Positions 17,414-25,692 of a stretch of 64,000 nt of DNA are shown here, in pieces. The DNA lies in assembly GCA_963676655.2 (NCBI GenBank), contig CAXXKX010000003.1:2790001-2854000 (forward strand), read 5' to 3'. The translations under genes and the position numbers were made by a program. The number at the start of each line of letters is the position of its first letter. Within the stretch, counting starts at the first letter, position 1. Below the pieces are notes generated by a model that was given only the letters and a program-made list of their open reading frames with translations, was not told the DNA's origin and made no database searches. Source of the stretch: G963676655 sp963676655. GTDB lineage: Bacteria > Verrucomicrobiota > Lentisphaeria > Victivallales > Victivallaceae.

Positions 17414-18193
17414 ATGAGTAAAACACGTTCAGTTCTGGTTACCGGCGGTGCGCGCGGTATCGGGTTCGGCATCGCAGATTTGTTCGCGAGCGCCGGTTAT
17501 AAAGTTGCGGTTTGTGATATCGGCAAGGCCGAGGATAATGCCGAGGCAATGCAGAAACTTAAAGACAGCGGCGCGCCCGATGTTCTTTATTGTCAGTGCG
17601 ATATTTCAGACACTACCGCCCATCAGGCTATGCTGAAACAGATTATCGACTCTTTCGGAGTTTTGAACGTTCTGGTCAATAACGCCGGCGTCGGGACCAA
17701 AGTTCGCGGCGATCTTTTTGACGCGACTGAAGACAGTTTCGATTTCGTTATCGGCATCAATTTGCGCGGTCCCTATTTCCTGACCAAAATCATTGCCAAA
17801 CAAATGGTTGACCAGAAGGCTGCCGACCCTGAGTGCGACTGCAGCATTATCAATATCAGTTCGATTTCTTCGACAGTGGCTTCCCCGAGCCGCGGCGACT
17901 ACTGCATCAGCAAAGCCGGGGTCAGCATGGTGACCAAACTCTTCGCGGTTCGTCTGGGCGAATACAATATTCCGGTTTACGAAGTACGTCCCGGGATTAT
18001 CAAAACCCCGATGACTGAAGTGGTCACCGAAAAATATGACAAGCTGATCTCCGAGGGCCTTTGCCTGACCGCCCGTTGGGGCTTTCCGAAAGACATCGCC
18101 AAAGCCGTCAAGATGCTGGCAGACGGCGCTCTGGCCTATTCGACCGGTCAGGTCATTATGGTTGACGGCGGCATGAGTGTCGAAAAACTTTAA
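17414..18193 (+). CDS. short-chain dehydrogenase/reductase (SDR)
   Basis: 259-aa classical SDR. The cofactor loop is TGGARGIGFG (residues 10-19), NNAG is at 89-92, and the catalytic pair is Y163 and K167 (YCISK), with Ser in NISSISS before it. It is probably an NAD(P)-dependent sugar or sugar-acid dehydrogenase rather than a fatty acid enzyme, because it lies between a KDPG-type aldolase and a flavoprotein. A GGAG site precedes the ATG. Only 18 nt separate it from the flavoprotein gene, so the two are co-transcribed. Confidence 0.85.
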   Translation: MSKTRSVLVTGGARGIGFGIADLFASAGYKVAVCDIGKAEDNAEAMQKLKDSGAPDVLYCQCDISDTTAHQAMLKQIIDSFGVLNVLVNNAGVGTKVRGDLFDATEDSFDFVIGINLRGPYFLTKIIAKQMVDQKAADPECDCSIINISSISSTVASPSRGDYCISKAGVSMVTKLFAVRLGEYNIPVYEVRPGIIKTPMTEVVTEKYDKLISEGLCLTARWGFPKDIAKAVKMLADGALAYSTGQVIMVDGGMSVEKL

Positions 18194-18211
18194 AGATCGA
18201 GGAACAATGAT

Positions 18212-20164
18212 ATGGAAAAAATTACAGTTAACGGCAAGGATATCCCGGTTAAGAGTGTTCATACCCTGATCATCGGTTCCGGTGCGGCCGGGCTTAACGC
18301 CGCGGTTCGCCTTCATAACTCCGGCGTAACCGATATCGCGGTTGTGACTGAAGGTATCCACATGGGCACCTCGATCAATACCGGCAGCGACAAGCAGACT
18401 TACTACAAGCTTGGCCTTTATGCCGAGGACAACGATTCTCCGGTGGCTTTGGCCGGAACATTTTACGGCGGTGGTTCCATGCACGGTGATATCGCCCTGG
18501 TCGAAGCCGCGCTTTCCGCTCGCGCTTTCTATAACCTGGTCAATATCGGGGTTGAATTTCCCAGGGACGAATACGGTCAGTTCATCGGCTATAAAACTGA
18601 CCATGACCCGCTTCGCCGCGCTACCTCATACGGGCCCTACACCTCAAAAGAGATGTGCCTGAAACTGTCGGCTGAAGTCAAACGCAACAATATCCAGGTT
18701 CAGGAAGACACCAACGTTGCCGCATTGCTCACGACTGAAAATGACGGCGAAAAACGCGCGGTTGGCGCCATCGCGTTGGATGGTAATGGCGAAATGGAGA
18801 TCTGGAAAGCCGAAAATACCATATTCGCGGTCGGTGGTCCGGGCGGGCTCTATGAAACCAGCGTTTATCCTTCCGTTCATACCGGGGCAATTGGTCTGGC
18901 TCTGCAGGTCGGCGCAAAAGCGCGCAACCTGCCGGAAGCGCAGTACGGTCTGGCTTCTATCAAATTCCGCTGGAACGTTTCCGGTACATACATGCAGGTA
19001 CTGCCGCGCTTTATCTCGACCGCCGCGGACGGCGTTAGTGACGAACGTGAGTTCCTGACTGAATACTTTGATGATGCCGGTGAAATGAACTCGATGGTTT
19101 TTCTGAAAGGTTACCAGTGGCCGTTCGATACCGCCAAAGCCGCAAAAGGTTCATCGATCATCGACCTGTTGGTTTACCGCGAAACCGCGTTGCGCGGTCG
19201 CCGGGTTTTCCTTGATTTCCGGCGCAACAGCTCCAACTTCAGTTTTGACGGCTTGACCAAAGAGGCTTATGAATATCTGGAAAAATCCCACGCATTGTTC
19301 GGGTCTCCGATTGAACGTTTGCAGAAAATGAATGCTCCGGCAATCTCGCTTTACGAAGATCACGGTATTCATATTGTTGCCGAACCGCTGGAAATCGCGG
19401 TCTGTGCGCAGCATAATAACGGCGGTCTGGCCGGAAATATCTGGTGGGAATCCGAAAATATCAAACATCTTTTCCCGATCGGCGAGGTCAACGGTTCGCA
19501 CGGCGTCTGCCGTCCGGGTGGTTCGGCTTTGAATTCCGGTCAGGTGGCCGGATTCCGCTGTGCCGAATACATTGCGGCTAAATACCGGGATATCACCCTG
19601 GATGACGCCGCCTTCACTGCTGTCGCGGAAGTGTCTGCCGCGGAACTGTCCGCCTGGATCGATAAAGCGGCCAAAGCTAAAGTCAAATGGCAGGATGCCC
19701 GCCAGGAATTACAGCATCGCATGACCGTGGCCGGGGCTCATGTCCGCAGCGAATCCCAGCTGCGAACCGCTGTGGCGGAGGCCTGGGAACAGTATCAGCA
19801 ATTGCTGGAAAACGGTTGCGGCTATACCGATAAAGACGGCAAGGTCGAAGCGGTCCGCAATATTCAGCTTTGCCTGGCTCATGCGGTCTATCTGGAAGCG
19901 ACCCTGCAGGGCGTAGTCGACGGCGTCGGCTCACGCGGTTCCGCGCTGGTCGTGGACGAATCCGGCAGTGAAATTCCGGGTCTCGGTAAAGAATGGAACT
20001 TTATTCCGGAAAACGGCGAATACCGTGGTAAGGTTTTGGAAAGTGCTCTTGAGGATGTCGGTGAAATTTCCTCATGCTGGCAACCAACTCGTGATTTGCC
20101 GGTAACCGACGGCTGGTTTGAAAACGTCTGGGCCGACTATCGCGAAAAGAGAATATACGAATAA
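18212..20164 (+). CDS. FAD-dependent oxidoreductase (fumarate reductase / L-aspartate oxidase-like)
   Basis: 650 aa. The FAD-binding loop is TLIIGSGAAGLNAAVRL (residues 18-34). HNNGGLAGNIWW and LFPIGEVNGSHG, with RPGGSALNSGQVAG, match the second FAD-contact region of the SdhA/FrdA/NadB superfamily. There is no signal peptide or heme motif, so it is cytoplasmic. It is co-transcribed with an SDR and a KDPG-type aldolase is upstream, so it may oxidise or dehydrogenate a sugar acid or desaturate an intermediate. It is not a standard NadB or SdhA by context. Substrate unknown. Confidence 0.75.
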   Translation: MEKITVNGKDIPVKSVHTLIIGSGAAGLNAAVRLHNSGVTDIAVVTEGIHMGTSINTGSDKQTYYKLGLYAEDNDSPVALAGTFYGGGSMHGDIALVEAALSARAFYNLVNIGVEFPRDEYGQFIGYKTDHDPLRRATSYGPYTSKEMCLKLSAEVKRNNIQVQEDTNVAALLTTENDGEKRAVGAIALDGNGEMEIWKAENTIFAVGGPGGLYETSVYPSVHTGAIGLALQVGAKARNLPEAQYGLASIKFRWNVSGTYMQVLPRFISTAADGVSDEREFLTEYFDDAGEMNSMVFLKGYQWPFDTAKAAKGSSIIDLLVYRETALRGRRVFLDFRRNSSNFSFDGLTKEAYEYLEKSHALFGSPIERLQKMNAPAISLYEDHGIHIVAEPLEIAVCAQHNNGGLAGNIWWESENIKHLFPIGEVNGSHGVCRPGGSALNSGQVAGFRCAEYIAAKYRDITLDDAAFTAVAEVSAAELSAWIDKAAKAKVKWQDARQELQHRMTVAGAHVRSESQLRTAVAEAWEQYQQLLENGCGYTDKDGKVEAVRNIQLCLAHAVYLEATLQGVVDGVGSRGSALVVDESGSEIPGLGKEWNFIPENGEYRGKVLESALEDVGEISSCWQPTRDLPVTDGWFENVWADYREKRIYE

Positions 20165-20236
20165 ACTTCAATATGCATCGGATGTGCGGTACATATTTTA
20201 TTGGACCGCTTCTATCCGTGTATGTTTTATGATTTT

Positions 20237-20264
20237 CTGGAAACTGGTAACTGGACACTGGAAA
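20237..20264 (+). repeat. four tandem 7-bp repeats before the XRE-cupin gene
   Basis: The units read CTGGAAA, CTGGTAA, CTGGACA, CTGGAAA. The last unit supplies the GGAAA that serves as ribosome site 7 nt before the ATG at 20272. This is like the heptanucleotide STRR repeats known from cyanobacteria. Confidence 0.8.
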
Positions 20265-20271
20265 CTTGATT

Positions 20272-20784
20272 ATGCAAATGTACGATTTTTCAATTTTGCG
20301 GGAACTGCGCAAACAGGCCGGAATGAATATTGCCGAAGTGGCGGATGCCGCCGGTGTTTCAGCCTCGGTTGTTTCAAAACTGGAACGCAACCAGAGTCTG
20401 GCTGAACTTGAAACATTGTACCGGCTGGGCCGGGTTTTCGGCCTGAGTGCGGCGGAGTTGCTGCGCCTGGCGGAACGTCCCCCGGCTGAAATGGTCGCTG
20501 ATACCGCGCATCGTTCCGATGACTTTTCTTTTCGCGAGATCAATGTTGACAATATTCGTTTTCTCTATGGCTCGGCGTCGGCTGGAGCCAAGGTACACAA
20601 ACCTAAAGTTCATAAAAACTGTCGGGAAATCTGCTGGGTGATCCAAGGCAAGGTTCGTTTTATCCTGCCGTACGAGACTCTCGACGTTAATGCCGGCGAG
20701 AGTATCCGTTTCGATGCCCTTTACGAACACACTTACGAAGCCCTCGAAGACTGTTCCCTAATCATCATCCACCTTCCTAAATAA
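20272..20784 (+). CDS. XRE-family regulator with C-terminal cupin domain
   Basis: 170 aa. Residues 6-60 form an XRE helix-turn-helix (LRELRKQAGMNIAEVADAAG, then SASVVSKLERNQS); the C-terminal half is a cupin (KNCREICWVIQGKVRFILP, then VNAGESIRFDALYEHTYEA). This architecture is usual for repressors or activators that sense a small metabolite. It follows the flavoprotein gene by 107 nt and probably regulates the sugar-acid genes 16350-20164. The ATG at 20272 is preferred over a TTG 6 nt upstream; a second ATG at 20278 is possible. Confidence 0.85.
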   Translation: MQMYDFSILRELRKQAGMNIAEVADAAGVSASVVSKLERNQSLAELETLYRLGRVFGLSAAELLRLAERPPAEMVADTAHRSDDFSFREINVDNIRFLYGSASAGAKVHKPKVHKNCREICWVIQGKVRFILPYETLDVNAGESIRFDALYEHTYEALEDCSLIIIHLPK

Positions 20785-20915
20785 GTTTTATTTTCTCTAA
20801 AAGACCTATAAAATTTTTGTGCGAAACCTTGTAAGTTTTTGATGGCAATGTCTTCGCATTCTCCGAAATTGCCTTTGCTTGTTTTTGGCTAGTTGTTGAT
20901 AATGAATTGTTTGCA

Positions 20916-20941
20916 TTTTATTAATAGTCAAGCCGTCTGAC
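20916..20941 (+). promoter_or_regulatory. bipartite motif TTTTATT-N12-GTCTGAC, copy 2
   Basis: TTTTATT (20916-20922) and GTCTGAC (20935-20941) have the same 12-nt spacing as copies 1 and 3, and the shared AATT follows. It lies 132 nt after the XRE-cupin gene and 222 nt before the AraC start. Confidence 0.45.
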
Positions 20942-21121
20942 AATTATCAATAAATAATAATAAAACTTTCGGCTTGTTTTTCGGGAACCGGGAACCTATA
21001 TTTATGGGGAAGATAAAAAGAATATTTCTTGAGAATAGCTGTTGGGCTGGTTATGAGGGATAAAAAGGGATGTATCCCTTGTCCCGCATTGCCCTGCGCG
21101 GTGCTCGCGCTCATATATGTT

Positions 21122-21149
21122 CTAATTACTCATTACTCATTTCTAATTA
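21122..21149 (+). repeat. four tandem 7-bp repeats before the AraC gene
   Basis: The units read CTAATTA, CTCATTA, CTCATTT, CTAATTA. They end 14 nt before the preferred AraC start codon. The period is the same as at 20237-20264 but the unit sequence is different. Confidence 0.8.
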
Positions 21150-21163
21150 TTGTGCGTGAAGCT

Positions 21164-22093
21164 ATGGCGGAATATAAAATTGCGGACGAAAATATTGAAC
21201 TGCTGAACCGGCGAGCGGCCAGTTCGCTGCGCTATTACATGATGATGCATGAGGATATTCTGCCGTTTGAATTGACTTCTTTTCATTATTCGCCGTTTCA
21301 ATACTGGTTGAACAATCCATGGCACATGCATTCGCATTTTGAAATGCAATACCTTTTTCACGGTAAGGCGGAATGGGTGACCAAGGCCAGGCATATTGAA
21401 CTCAAGCCTGGTCAAATAATGATTATTCCCAATAAACTGCTGCATCATCGCAACGGGATAATCGATAAAGCCCAGATGATGGGACTGCATTTTCTTATGC
21501 CGGAGGATTATAGCAATCATCCAAAATTCAATGAATTGAGGGAATTGATCTATGAAAAGGACCAGATATTGGATATTCCGGAGGATTTGCGGACAAAGAT
21601 TGAATCGCTGCCGGAAATCCTGCTTTCAGACCAGACATTCCGGGAACAGCATGCTGCGGTACTGCTGGCGGAAGTTCTGCTTGAGATTTTTAAACTGTTT
21701 TTTCCTTCTATTCTGGCAATCGGGGATCATATCAGGGAAAATCGTACCGGCACTCAGGATTTTCAGGATCAGGTTTACCACACTGCGCTGAAATATGTCA
21801 ACGACAACCTCAACAAGTCGATTTCCGCCAATGATGTTGCCCGAACCTGTGGAGTCAGTCCGCGCCATCTTAACCGGATCTTCGTCCAATACGGCGGCAT
21901 AACCCTGGGTAAGCATATCATCAGGCGGCGGATTGATAAATCTTTTAATTTACTGATAAAGACTGACGCGTCGCTGGAGGAAATCGCCGGTCGGCTGGGC
22001 TTTTCAGATGCAGCGCATTTTATCAGAACATTTCAGAAATCAACCGGAATTACTCCCGGAGAGTATCGAAAACGGCTTCCGGAAGAAAAATAA
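21164..22093 (+). CDS. AraC-family transcription regulator
   Basis: 309 aa. The N-terminal part is a cupin-like sensor (WHMHSHFEMQYLFHGKAEWV, IELKPGQIMIIPNKLLHH). The C-terminal 100 residues carry two helix-turn-helix motifs: SISANDVARTCGVSPRHLNR and LEEIAGRLGFSDAAHFIRTF, then STGITPGEYRK. I choose the ATG at 21164 (MAEYKIADENIE); the longer frame from 21029 passes through repeat DNA. It sits directly before a prepilin-like gene and the sulfatase/sialidase operon, which it likely activates in response to a sugar. Confidence 0.88.
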   Translation: MAEYKIADENIELLNRRAASSLRYYMMMHEDILPFELTSFHYSPFQYWLNNPWHMHSHFEMQYLFHGKAEWVTKARHIELKPGQIMIIPNKLLHHRNGIIDKAQMMGLHFLMPEDYSNHPKFNELRELIYEKDQILDIPEDLRTKIESLPEILLSDQTFREQHAAVLLAEVLLEIFKLFFPSILAIGDHIRENRTGTQDFQDQVYHTALKYVNDNLNKSISANDVARTCGVSPRHLNRIFVQYGGITLGKHIIRRRIDKSFNLLIKTDASLEEIAGRLGFSDAAHFIRTFQKSTGITPGEYRKRLPEEK

Positions 22094-22186
22094 TGTGTCC
22101 GTTTTATTCAATTTGATTACTGCTTCTGTGTCTTTAAACATACTTTTTTGTGATTTATATTGTCTTTTTTATTCAATTAAAAGGGG

Positions 22187-22215
22187 TTGTTTTTTAAGTT
22201 TGAAAATTGTATAAT
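22187..22215 (+). promoter_or_regulatory. sigma-70 promoter for prepilin-like gene 2
   Basis: TTGTTT (22187-22192), 17 nt, TATAAT (22210-22215). The perfect -10 box is 40 nt before the prepilin start. The poor -35 box fits a promoter that needs an activator, such as the adjacent AraC protein. Confidence 0.6.
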
Positions 22216-22255
22216 AAACATAGAGACAATAATCAATCAAGGAGTAAATGGCAAT

Positions 22256-23008
22256 ATGAAAAGAGTTTTCACTTTAATCGAACTGTTGGTTGTGATCGCT
22301 ATCATAGCGATTCTGGCATCCATGTTGTTACCGGCGCTTAATAAGGCTCGCGACAAAGCCAAGACCATAAAATGCGTGAATAATTTGAAACAGCTGGGTT
22401 TGGGTTTTGTCCTGTATCAGGATGATCACGCCAGTTGGACTCCGCCTAACTCAACCAAAAACGGCTGGGCCGGCTACGCAACAGTAAGTACTCTCGGGTT
22501 CATTGAAACCAAAGCCTGGTGGACCAATTTATACTACAATAAATACGTTACGGTCGCGCAAGCATTCCAGGATCCGGTGACCAAAGTGCAATATGCCTAT
22601 ACCTCCTCGATTCCCGATAATATAAATGTTTCATACGGCCTGGTCGGATATGACTCGCCTAACGATTCGAGCCTGATCAAAATTAACCGGATTCGCAAAC
22701 CGTCTTACAGCATTGGCATGACCGAAGCCAGCGTCAGTGTCGGGGGATTCTCGGATACCCGCCCGATCAAGCGTAACTACGGCACCGCCAATCCGGCCGG
22801 ATATCAGGATATTTACGACAATGGCTACTTTATTCCACATGGTGGAGACAGTTTCAACGTCCATTTCCTTGACGGGCATGTCGACACCCAGAAGCTGGCT
22901 AAACTTCTAATAGACGCCCAGGTATACGGCGGCAAATACGATGTGAAATATTATGACGACAAATTCGGCAAGCCGCAGCAATACAAAGCGAACCAGAACA
23001 ATATTTAA
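22256..23008 (+). CDS. prepilin-like protein 2
   Basis: 250 aa. KRVFTLIELLVVIAIIAIL at the N-terminus is a class III prepilin signal and hydrophobic stalk; ALNKARDKAKTIKCVNNLKQLG continues the helix. Near the C-terminus PHGGDSFNVHFLDGHV is an H-X10-DG version of the usual motif. AAGGAG (22239-22244) is 11 nt upstream, a long spacing; an ATG at 22248 is closer but opens a 3-codon frame whose TGA overlaps this start. First gene of the AraC-linked operon. Exported and membrane-anchored; partner unknown. Confidence 0.85.
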   Translation: MKRVFTLIELLVVIAIIAILASMLLPALNKARDKAKTIKCVNNLKQLGLGFVLYQDDHASWTPPNSTKNGWAGYATVSTLGFIETKAWWTNLYYNKYVTVAQAFQDPVTKVQYAYTSSIPDNINVSYGLVGYDSPNDSSLIKINRIRKPSYSIGMTEASVSVGGFSDTRPIKRNYGTANPAGYQDIYDNGYFIPHGGDSFNVHFLDGHVDTQKLAKLLIDAQVYGGKYDVKYYDDKFGKPQQYKANQNNI

Positions 23009-23175
23009 CGTATTTTTTTAATATTGCGTTACAGATAATTATGCAGAGTGCGTAGGAATTATATGTTCCTGAAAAGGTAATAATCTATCCTTTCTTTCAT
23101 AGAGTATACATGAACTATACTTATAGCCTGGAGCAGGAAAACACGGGGAAATAGACATCAGGAGGAAAAAATATT

Positions 23176-24543
23176 ATGTCAAAACCGAATATCATTTTAA
23201 TAATGGCCGACGATATGGGCTATGGCGATTTCGAGTGCGTCAATCAAGGCTTGAACAGCACCCCGAATTTGATTCGTCTTTACCACGAATCGATGCGTGT
23301 GTCGCAAGGCTATGCCGCCAGCTGTGTTTGCGCGCCGTCCCGGGCCGGATTCCTGACCGGGCGCTATCCGCACCGGACCGGCTGTACGTGCTTGAATGAT
23401 TACAACGGCCTGAACCAGCTTGAGCCGTCCGAAGTGACCATTGGCGATATTTTCAAGAACGCCGGATATCATACCGGCCTGATCGGCAAATGGCATTGCG
23501 GCGAGAATAGAGGTTCCCGGCCTGAGGATCGGGGTTTTACGGAGGTCGAGACGTTTCATCCGCAGGGCTGTGACTACTGGGATTGGCGAATCGATGAAAA
23601 CGGGACCGAAATTCAGTCCAACGGTCGTTACCTGACCGATTATCTGACGGAAAGAACGGTTGAATTCATCAAACGTAATCAGGATAAGCCGTTTTTCCTG
23701 CATTTGGGATATTATACGCCGCATCGGCCTTTACAGGCACCGCAACATTTAATCGATAAATATATGGCCCGAGGTGATTTGACTCTGGGAGAAGCTGTCG
23801 TTTACGCCATGATCGAGGTGATGGATCAGGGGATTGGAAAAATAAACGAAACTCTGGAACAGCTGGGAATGGTGGAAAATACTATCGTCATTTTTACCAG
23901 CGACAATGGCCCGGATGATCATGAAGTCAACGGACTTTCCCCGGTCCGGTTCAACTGCGGTTTGCGTGGAAACAAATACTTTGTTCACGACGGCGGCATC
24001 AGGGTTCCGTTTCTGGTTCGCTGGCCTGAGCGGATTGCGCCGGATTCGGAAAATAATGATTTGTTTCATTTCGTCGATATCCTGCCGACGCTGGCGGCGG
24101 CGTGCAATGTGGAGATTCCGGCTGGACTTTGTGTTGACGGGCAAAACAAGCTGGCTTCGTGGCTGGGGCAATCAGGCGGGATTTGTGAAGCGCGATTCTG
24201 GCAGTGGAACCGTTATTATCCGTCGGACGAATGCAACGCTGCGATGCGTGAAGGCGACTGGAAGCTGGTAATTCCGGCTCGATCCGGATTTCGCGAAATG
24301 GCTGCGGAAAACGTGGAAATGGTACTAGGAAAGCGTCCGTTTGTCCGGACCCGCCCGAAGATGCCGGAACTCGGTCCCGTATCGGCACCGATGTTGTTTA
24401 ACATCGCGGATGACCCGTGCGAAAAACATGATCTGTCGGCAAATTATGCTCATCGGGCCAGAGATATGCATAAAAGACTTAATCAATGGTTTTATAGTGT
24501 CAGGAGAGAACTTGACATTGTGATTGAAAATAGATTTGAATAA
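23176..24543 (+). CDS. sulfatase (Cys-type, arylsulfatase A-like)
   Basis: 455 aa. NIILIMADDMGYGDF at the N-terminus holds the metal-binding Asp pair; C52 in CAPSR, followed by AGFLTGRYPHRTG, is the formylglycine site; FTSDNGPDDHE carries the later metal ligands. There is no signal peptide. It is the second gene of the operon 22256-32473, 17 nt before the sialidase-like gene. Substrate unknown; it differs clearly from the other two sulfatases in the window. Confidence 0.93.
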   Translation: MSKPNIILIMADDMGYGDFECVNQGLNSTPNLIRLYHESMRVSQGYAASCVCAPSRAGFLTGRYPHRTGCTCLNDYNGLNQLEPSEVTIGDIFKNAGYHTGLIGKWHCGENRGSRPEDRGFTEVETFHPQGCDYWDWRIDENGTEIQSNGRYLTDYLTERTVEFIKRNQDKPFFLHLGYYTPHRPLQAPQHLIDKYMARGDLTLGEAVVYAMIEVMDQGIGKINETLEQLGMVENTIVIFTSDNGPDDHEVNGLSPVRFNCGLRGNKYFVHDGGIRVPFLVRWPERIAPDSENNDLFHFVDILPTLAAACNVEIPAGLCVDGQNKLASWLGQSGGICEARFWQWNRYYPSDECNAAMREGDWKLVIPARSGFREMAAENVEMVLGKRPFVRTRPKMPELGPVSAPMLFNIADDPCEKHDLSANYAHRARDMHKRLNQWFYSVRRELDIVIENRFE

Positions 24544-24560
24544 TAAAGATAAGGAAAATT

Positions 24561-25679
24561 ATGATCTATTCAGAAGTAAAGTATATGCCGGAGAGAAGCA
24601 AAACCTATCTCGGCAGTCCCGCAATTATCCGGCTTGAAGACGGGGTGCTGGTGGCATCCCACGATTATTTTTATGACGAGCCTGAAGGCTACGGCGGCAG
24701 AACTCGCCGTCTAACCAGTGTTTACCGTTCGGAAGACGACGGCAAAACCTGGATGAATTGTGCCCAGGTGGTCGGCGCGTTCTGGAGTTCGCTTTTTATT
24801 CACCATGGCGAACTTTACATGCTGGGCTGCACGCGCCGTTTCGGTTCGATCGTTATTCGCAAAAGTACTGACGGCGGTTTTACCTGGACCTTTCCGCTGG
24901 ATGCTGAAACCGGTCTGCTGTTCCAGGGCGGCTATGCGCTGGAAGCTCCGAACTATCACTGCGCCCCAACGCCGGTAATTACCCATAACGGTCGGATTTT
25001 CCGGGCTTTTGAAGACAATGTCACGGCTCATTGGCCGACCGGATTCCAGGCTTTTGTCATTTCCGCCCCTGAAGATGCCGATCTGTTAAAAGCGGAAAAC
25101 TGGACCATGAGCAACAAACTGGCGTTTGACGCGAGCAAGGTGCCGGAAGACTGGGGGGATCACGGCCCCGGTTTCCTGGAGGGCAATATGGTAGTTGATC
25201 CCGACGGGCAACTATGGGACATTTTGCGGGTCAGCACCGAACCGCATTCGGATTTTGCCGCGATGGTAAAAGTTTCCCCGGACGGTAAAGAAGTATCGCT
25301 GGACTATGATAAGGACATCATTGATTTACCGGGTGGAACGCATAAATTCTCAATCTACCGTGATCAGGAGACAAAGCTCTATTTCACCATCAGCAATAAA
25401 AACACGGTGAAAGGGTTTGCCAGTCAACGCAACCTGCTCAAGCTTGCATGTTCGGAAGATTTGCGGAACTGGCGCGTTCTCAAGACGATTGTCGAGGACG
25501 AATCCGGGCTCAAAGAGGAAGATTCCCTGCGTTTGACCGGCTTCCAGTATGTCGACTGGCAGTTTGACGGTGACGATATCATCTATCTGGTCAGGACCGC
25601 TTATCGCGGCGCGGTCCGGTTCCATGATTCCAACCGGATCACTTATCACGTTTTGAAAAATTTCCGAAAATTTATCTGA
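24561..25679 (+). CDS. sialidase-like six-bladed propeller protein
   Basis: 372 aa. Two Asp-boxes are visible, SEDDGKTW (57-64) and STDGGFTW (102-109), and the N-terminal SPAIIRLEDGVLVASHDYF resembles the start of BNR/sialidase propellers. It may remove sialic or related acidic sugars, but the arginine triad of true sialidases cannot be confirmed by eye, and other propeller hydrolases share the Asp-box. There is no signal peptide. It lies between two sulfatase genes in a tight operon. Confidence 0.75.
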   Translation: MIYSEVKYMPERSKTYLGSPAIIRLEDGVLVASHDYFYDEPEGYGGRTRRLTSVYRSEDDGKTWMNCAQVVGAFWSSLFIHHGELYMLGCTRRFGSIVIRKSTDGGFTWTFPLDAETGLLFQGGYALEAPNYHCAPTPVITHNGRIFRAFEDNVTAHWPTGFQAFVISAPEDADLLKAENWTMSNKLAFDASKVPEDWGDHGPGFLEGNMVVDPDGQLWDILRVSTEPHSDFAAMVKVSPDGKEVSLDYDKDIIDLPGGTHKFSIYRDQETKLYFTISNKNTVKGFASQRNLLKLACSEDLRNWRVLKTIVEDESGLKEEDSLRLTGFQYVDWQFDGDDIIYLVRTAYRGAVRFHDSNRITYHVLKNFRKFI

Positions 25680-25692
25680 CCGGAAACCGACA

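Larger units (their letters stand above)
20785..21163 (+). other. 379-bp gap with repeats and a motif, no gene
   Basis: From left to right it holds the bipartite TTTTATT-N12-GTCTGAC motif, two GGGAACC units in tandem (20983-20996), a hairpin AAGGGAT/ATCCCTT with a 2-nt loop (21065-21080), a GCGCG/CGCGC hairpin (21096-21110) and four AT-rich heptamers (21122-21149). An open frame from 21029 runs through it into the AraC gene but its product is implausible before residue 46. Confidence 0.6.

Noticed and set aside
20001..20552. Antisense open frame of 183 codons over the flavoprotein end and XRE-cupin start
   Set aside because: It owes part of its length to heptamer repeats and antisense of two well-supported genes; no start signal.
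20832..20875. Possible terminator from GGCAAT/ATTGCC
   Set aside because: Only 6 bp with an 18-nt loop and no T-run, too weak to call.
21029..21163. 45-residue N-terminal extension of the AraC protein
   Set aside because: It runs through heptamer repeats and hairpins and the residues are unlike AraC proteins.
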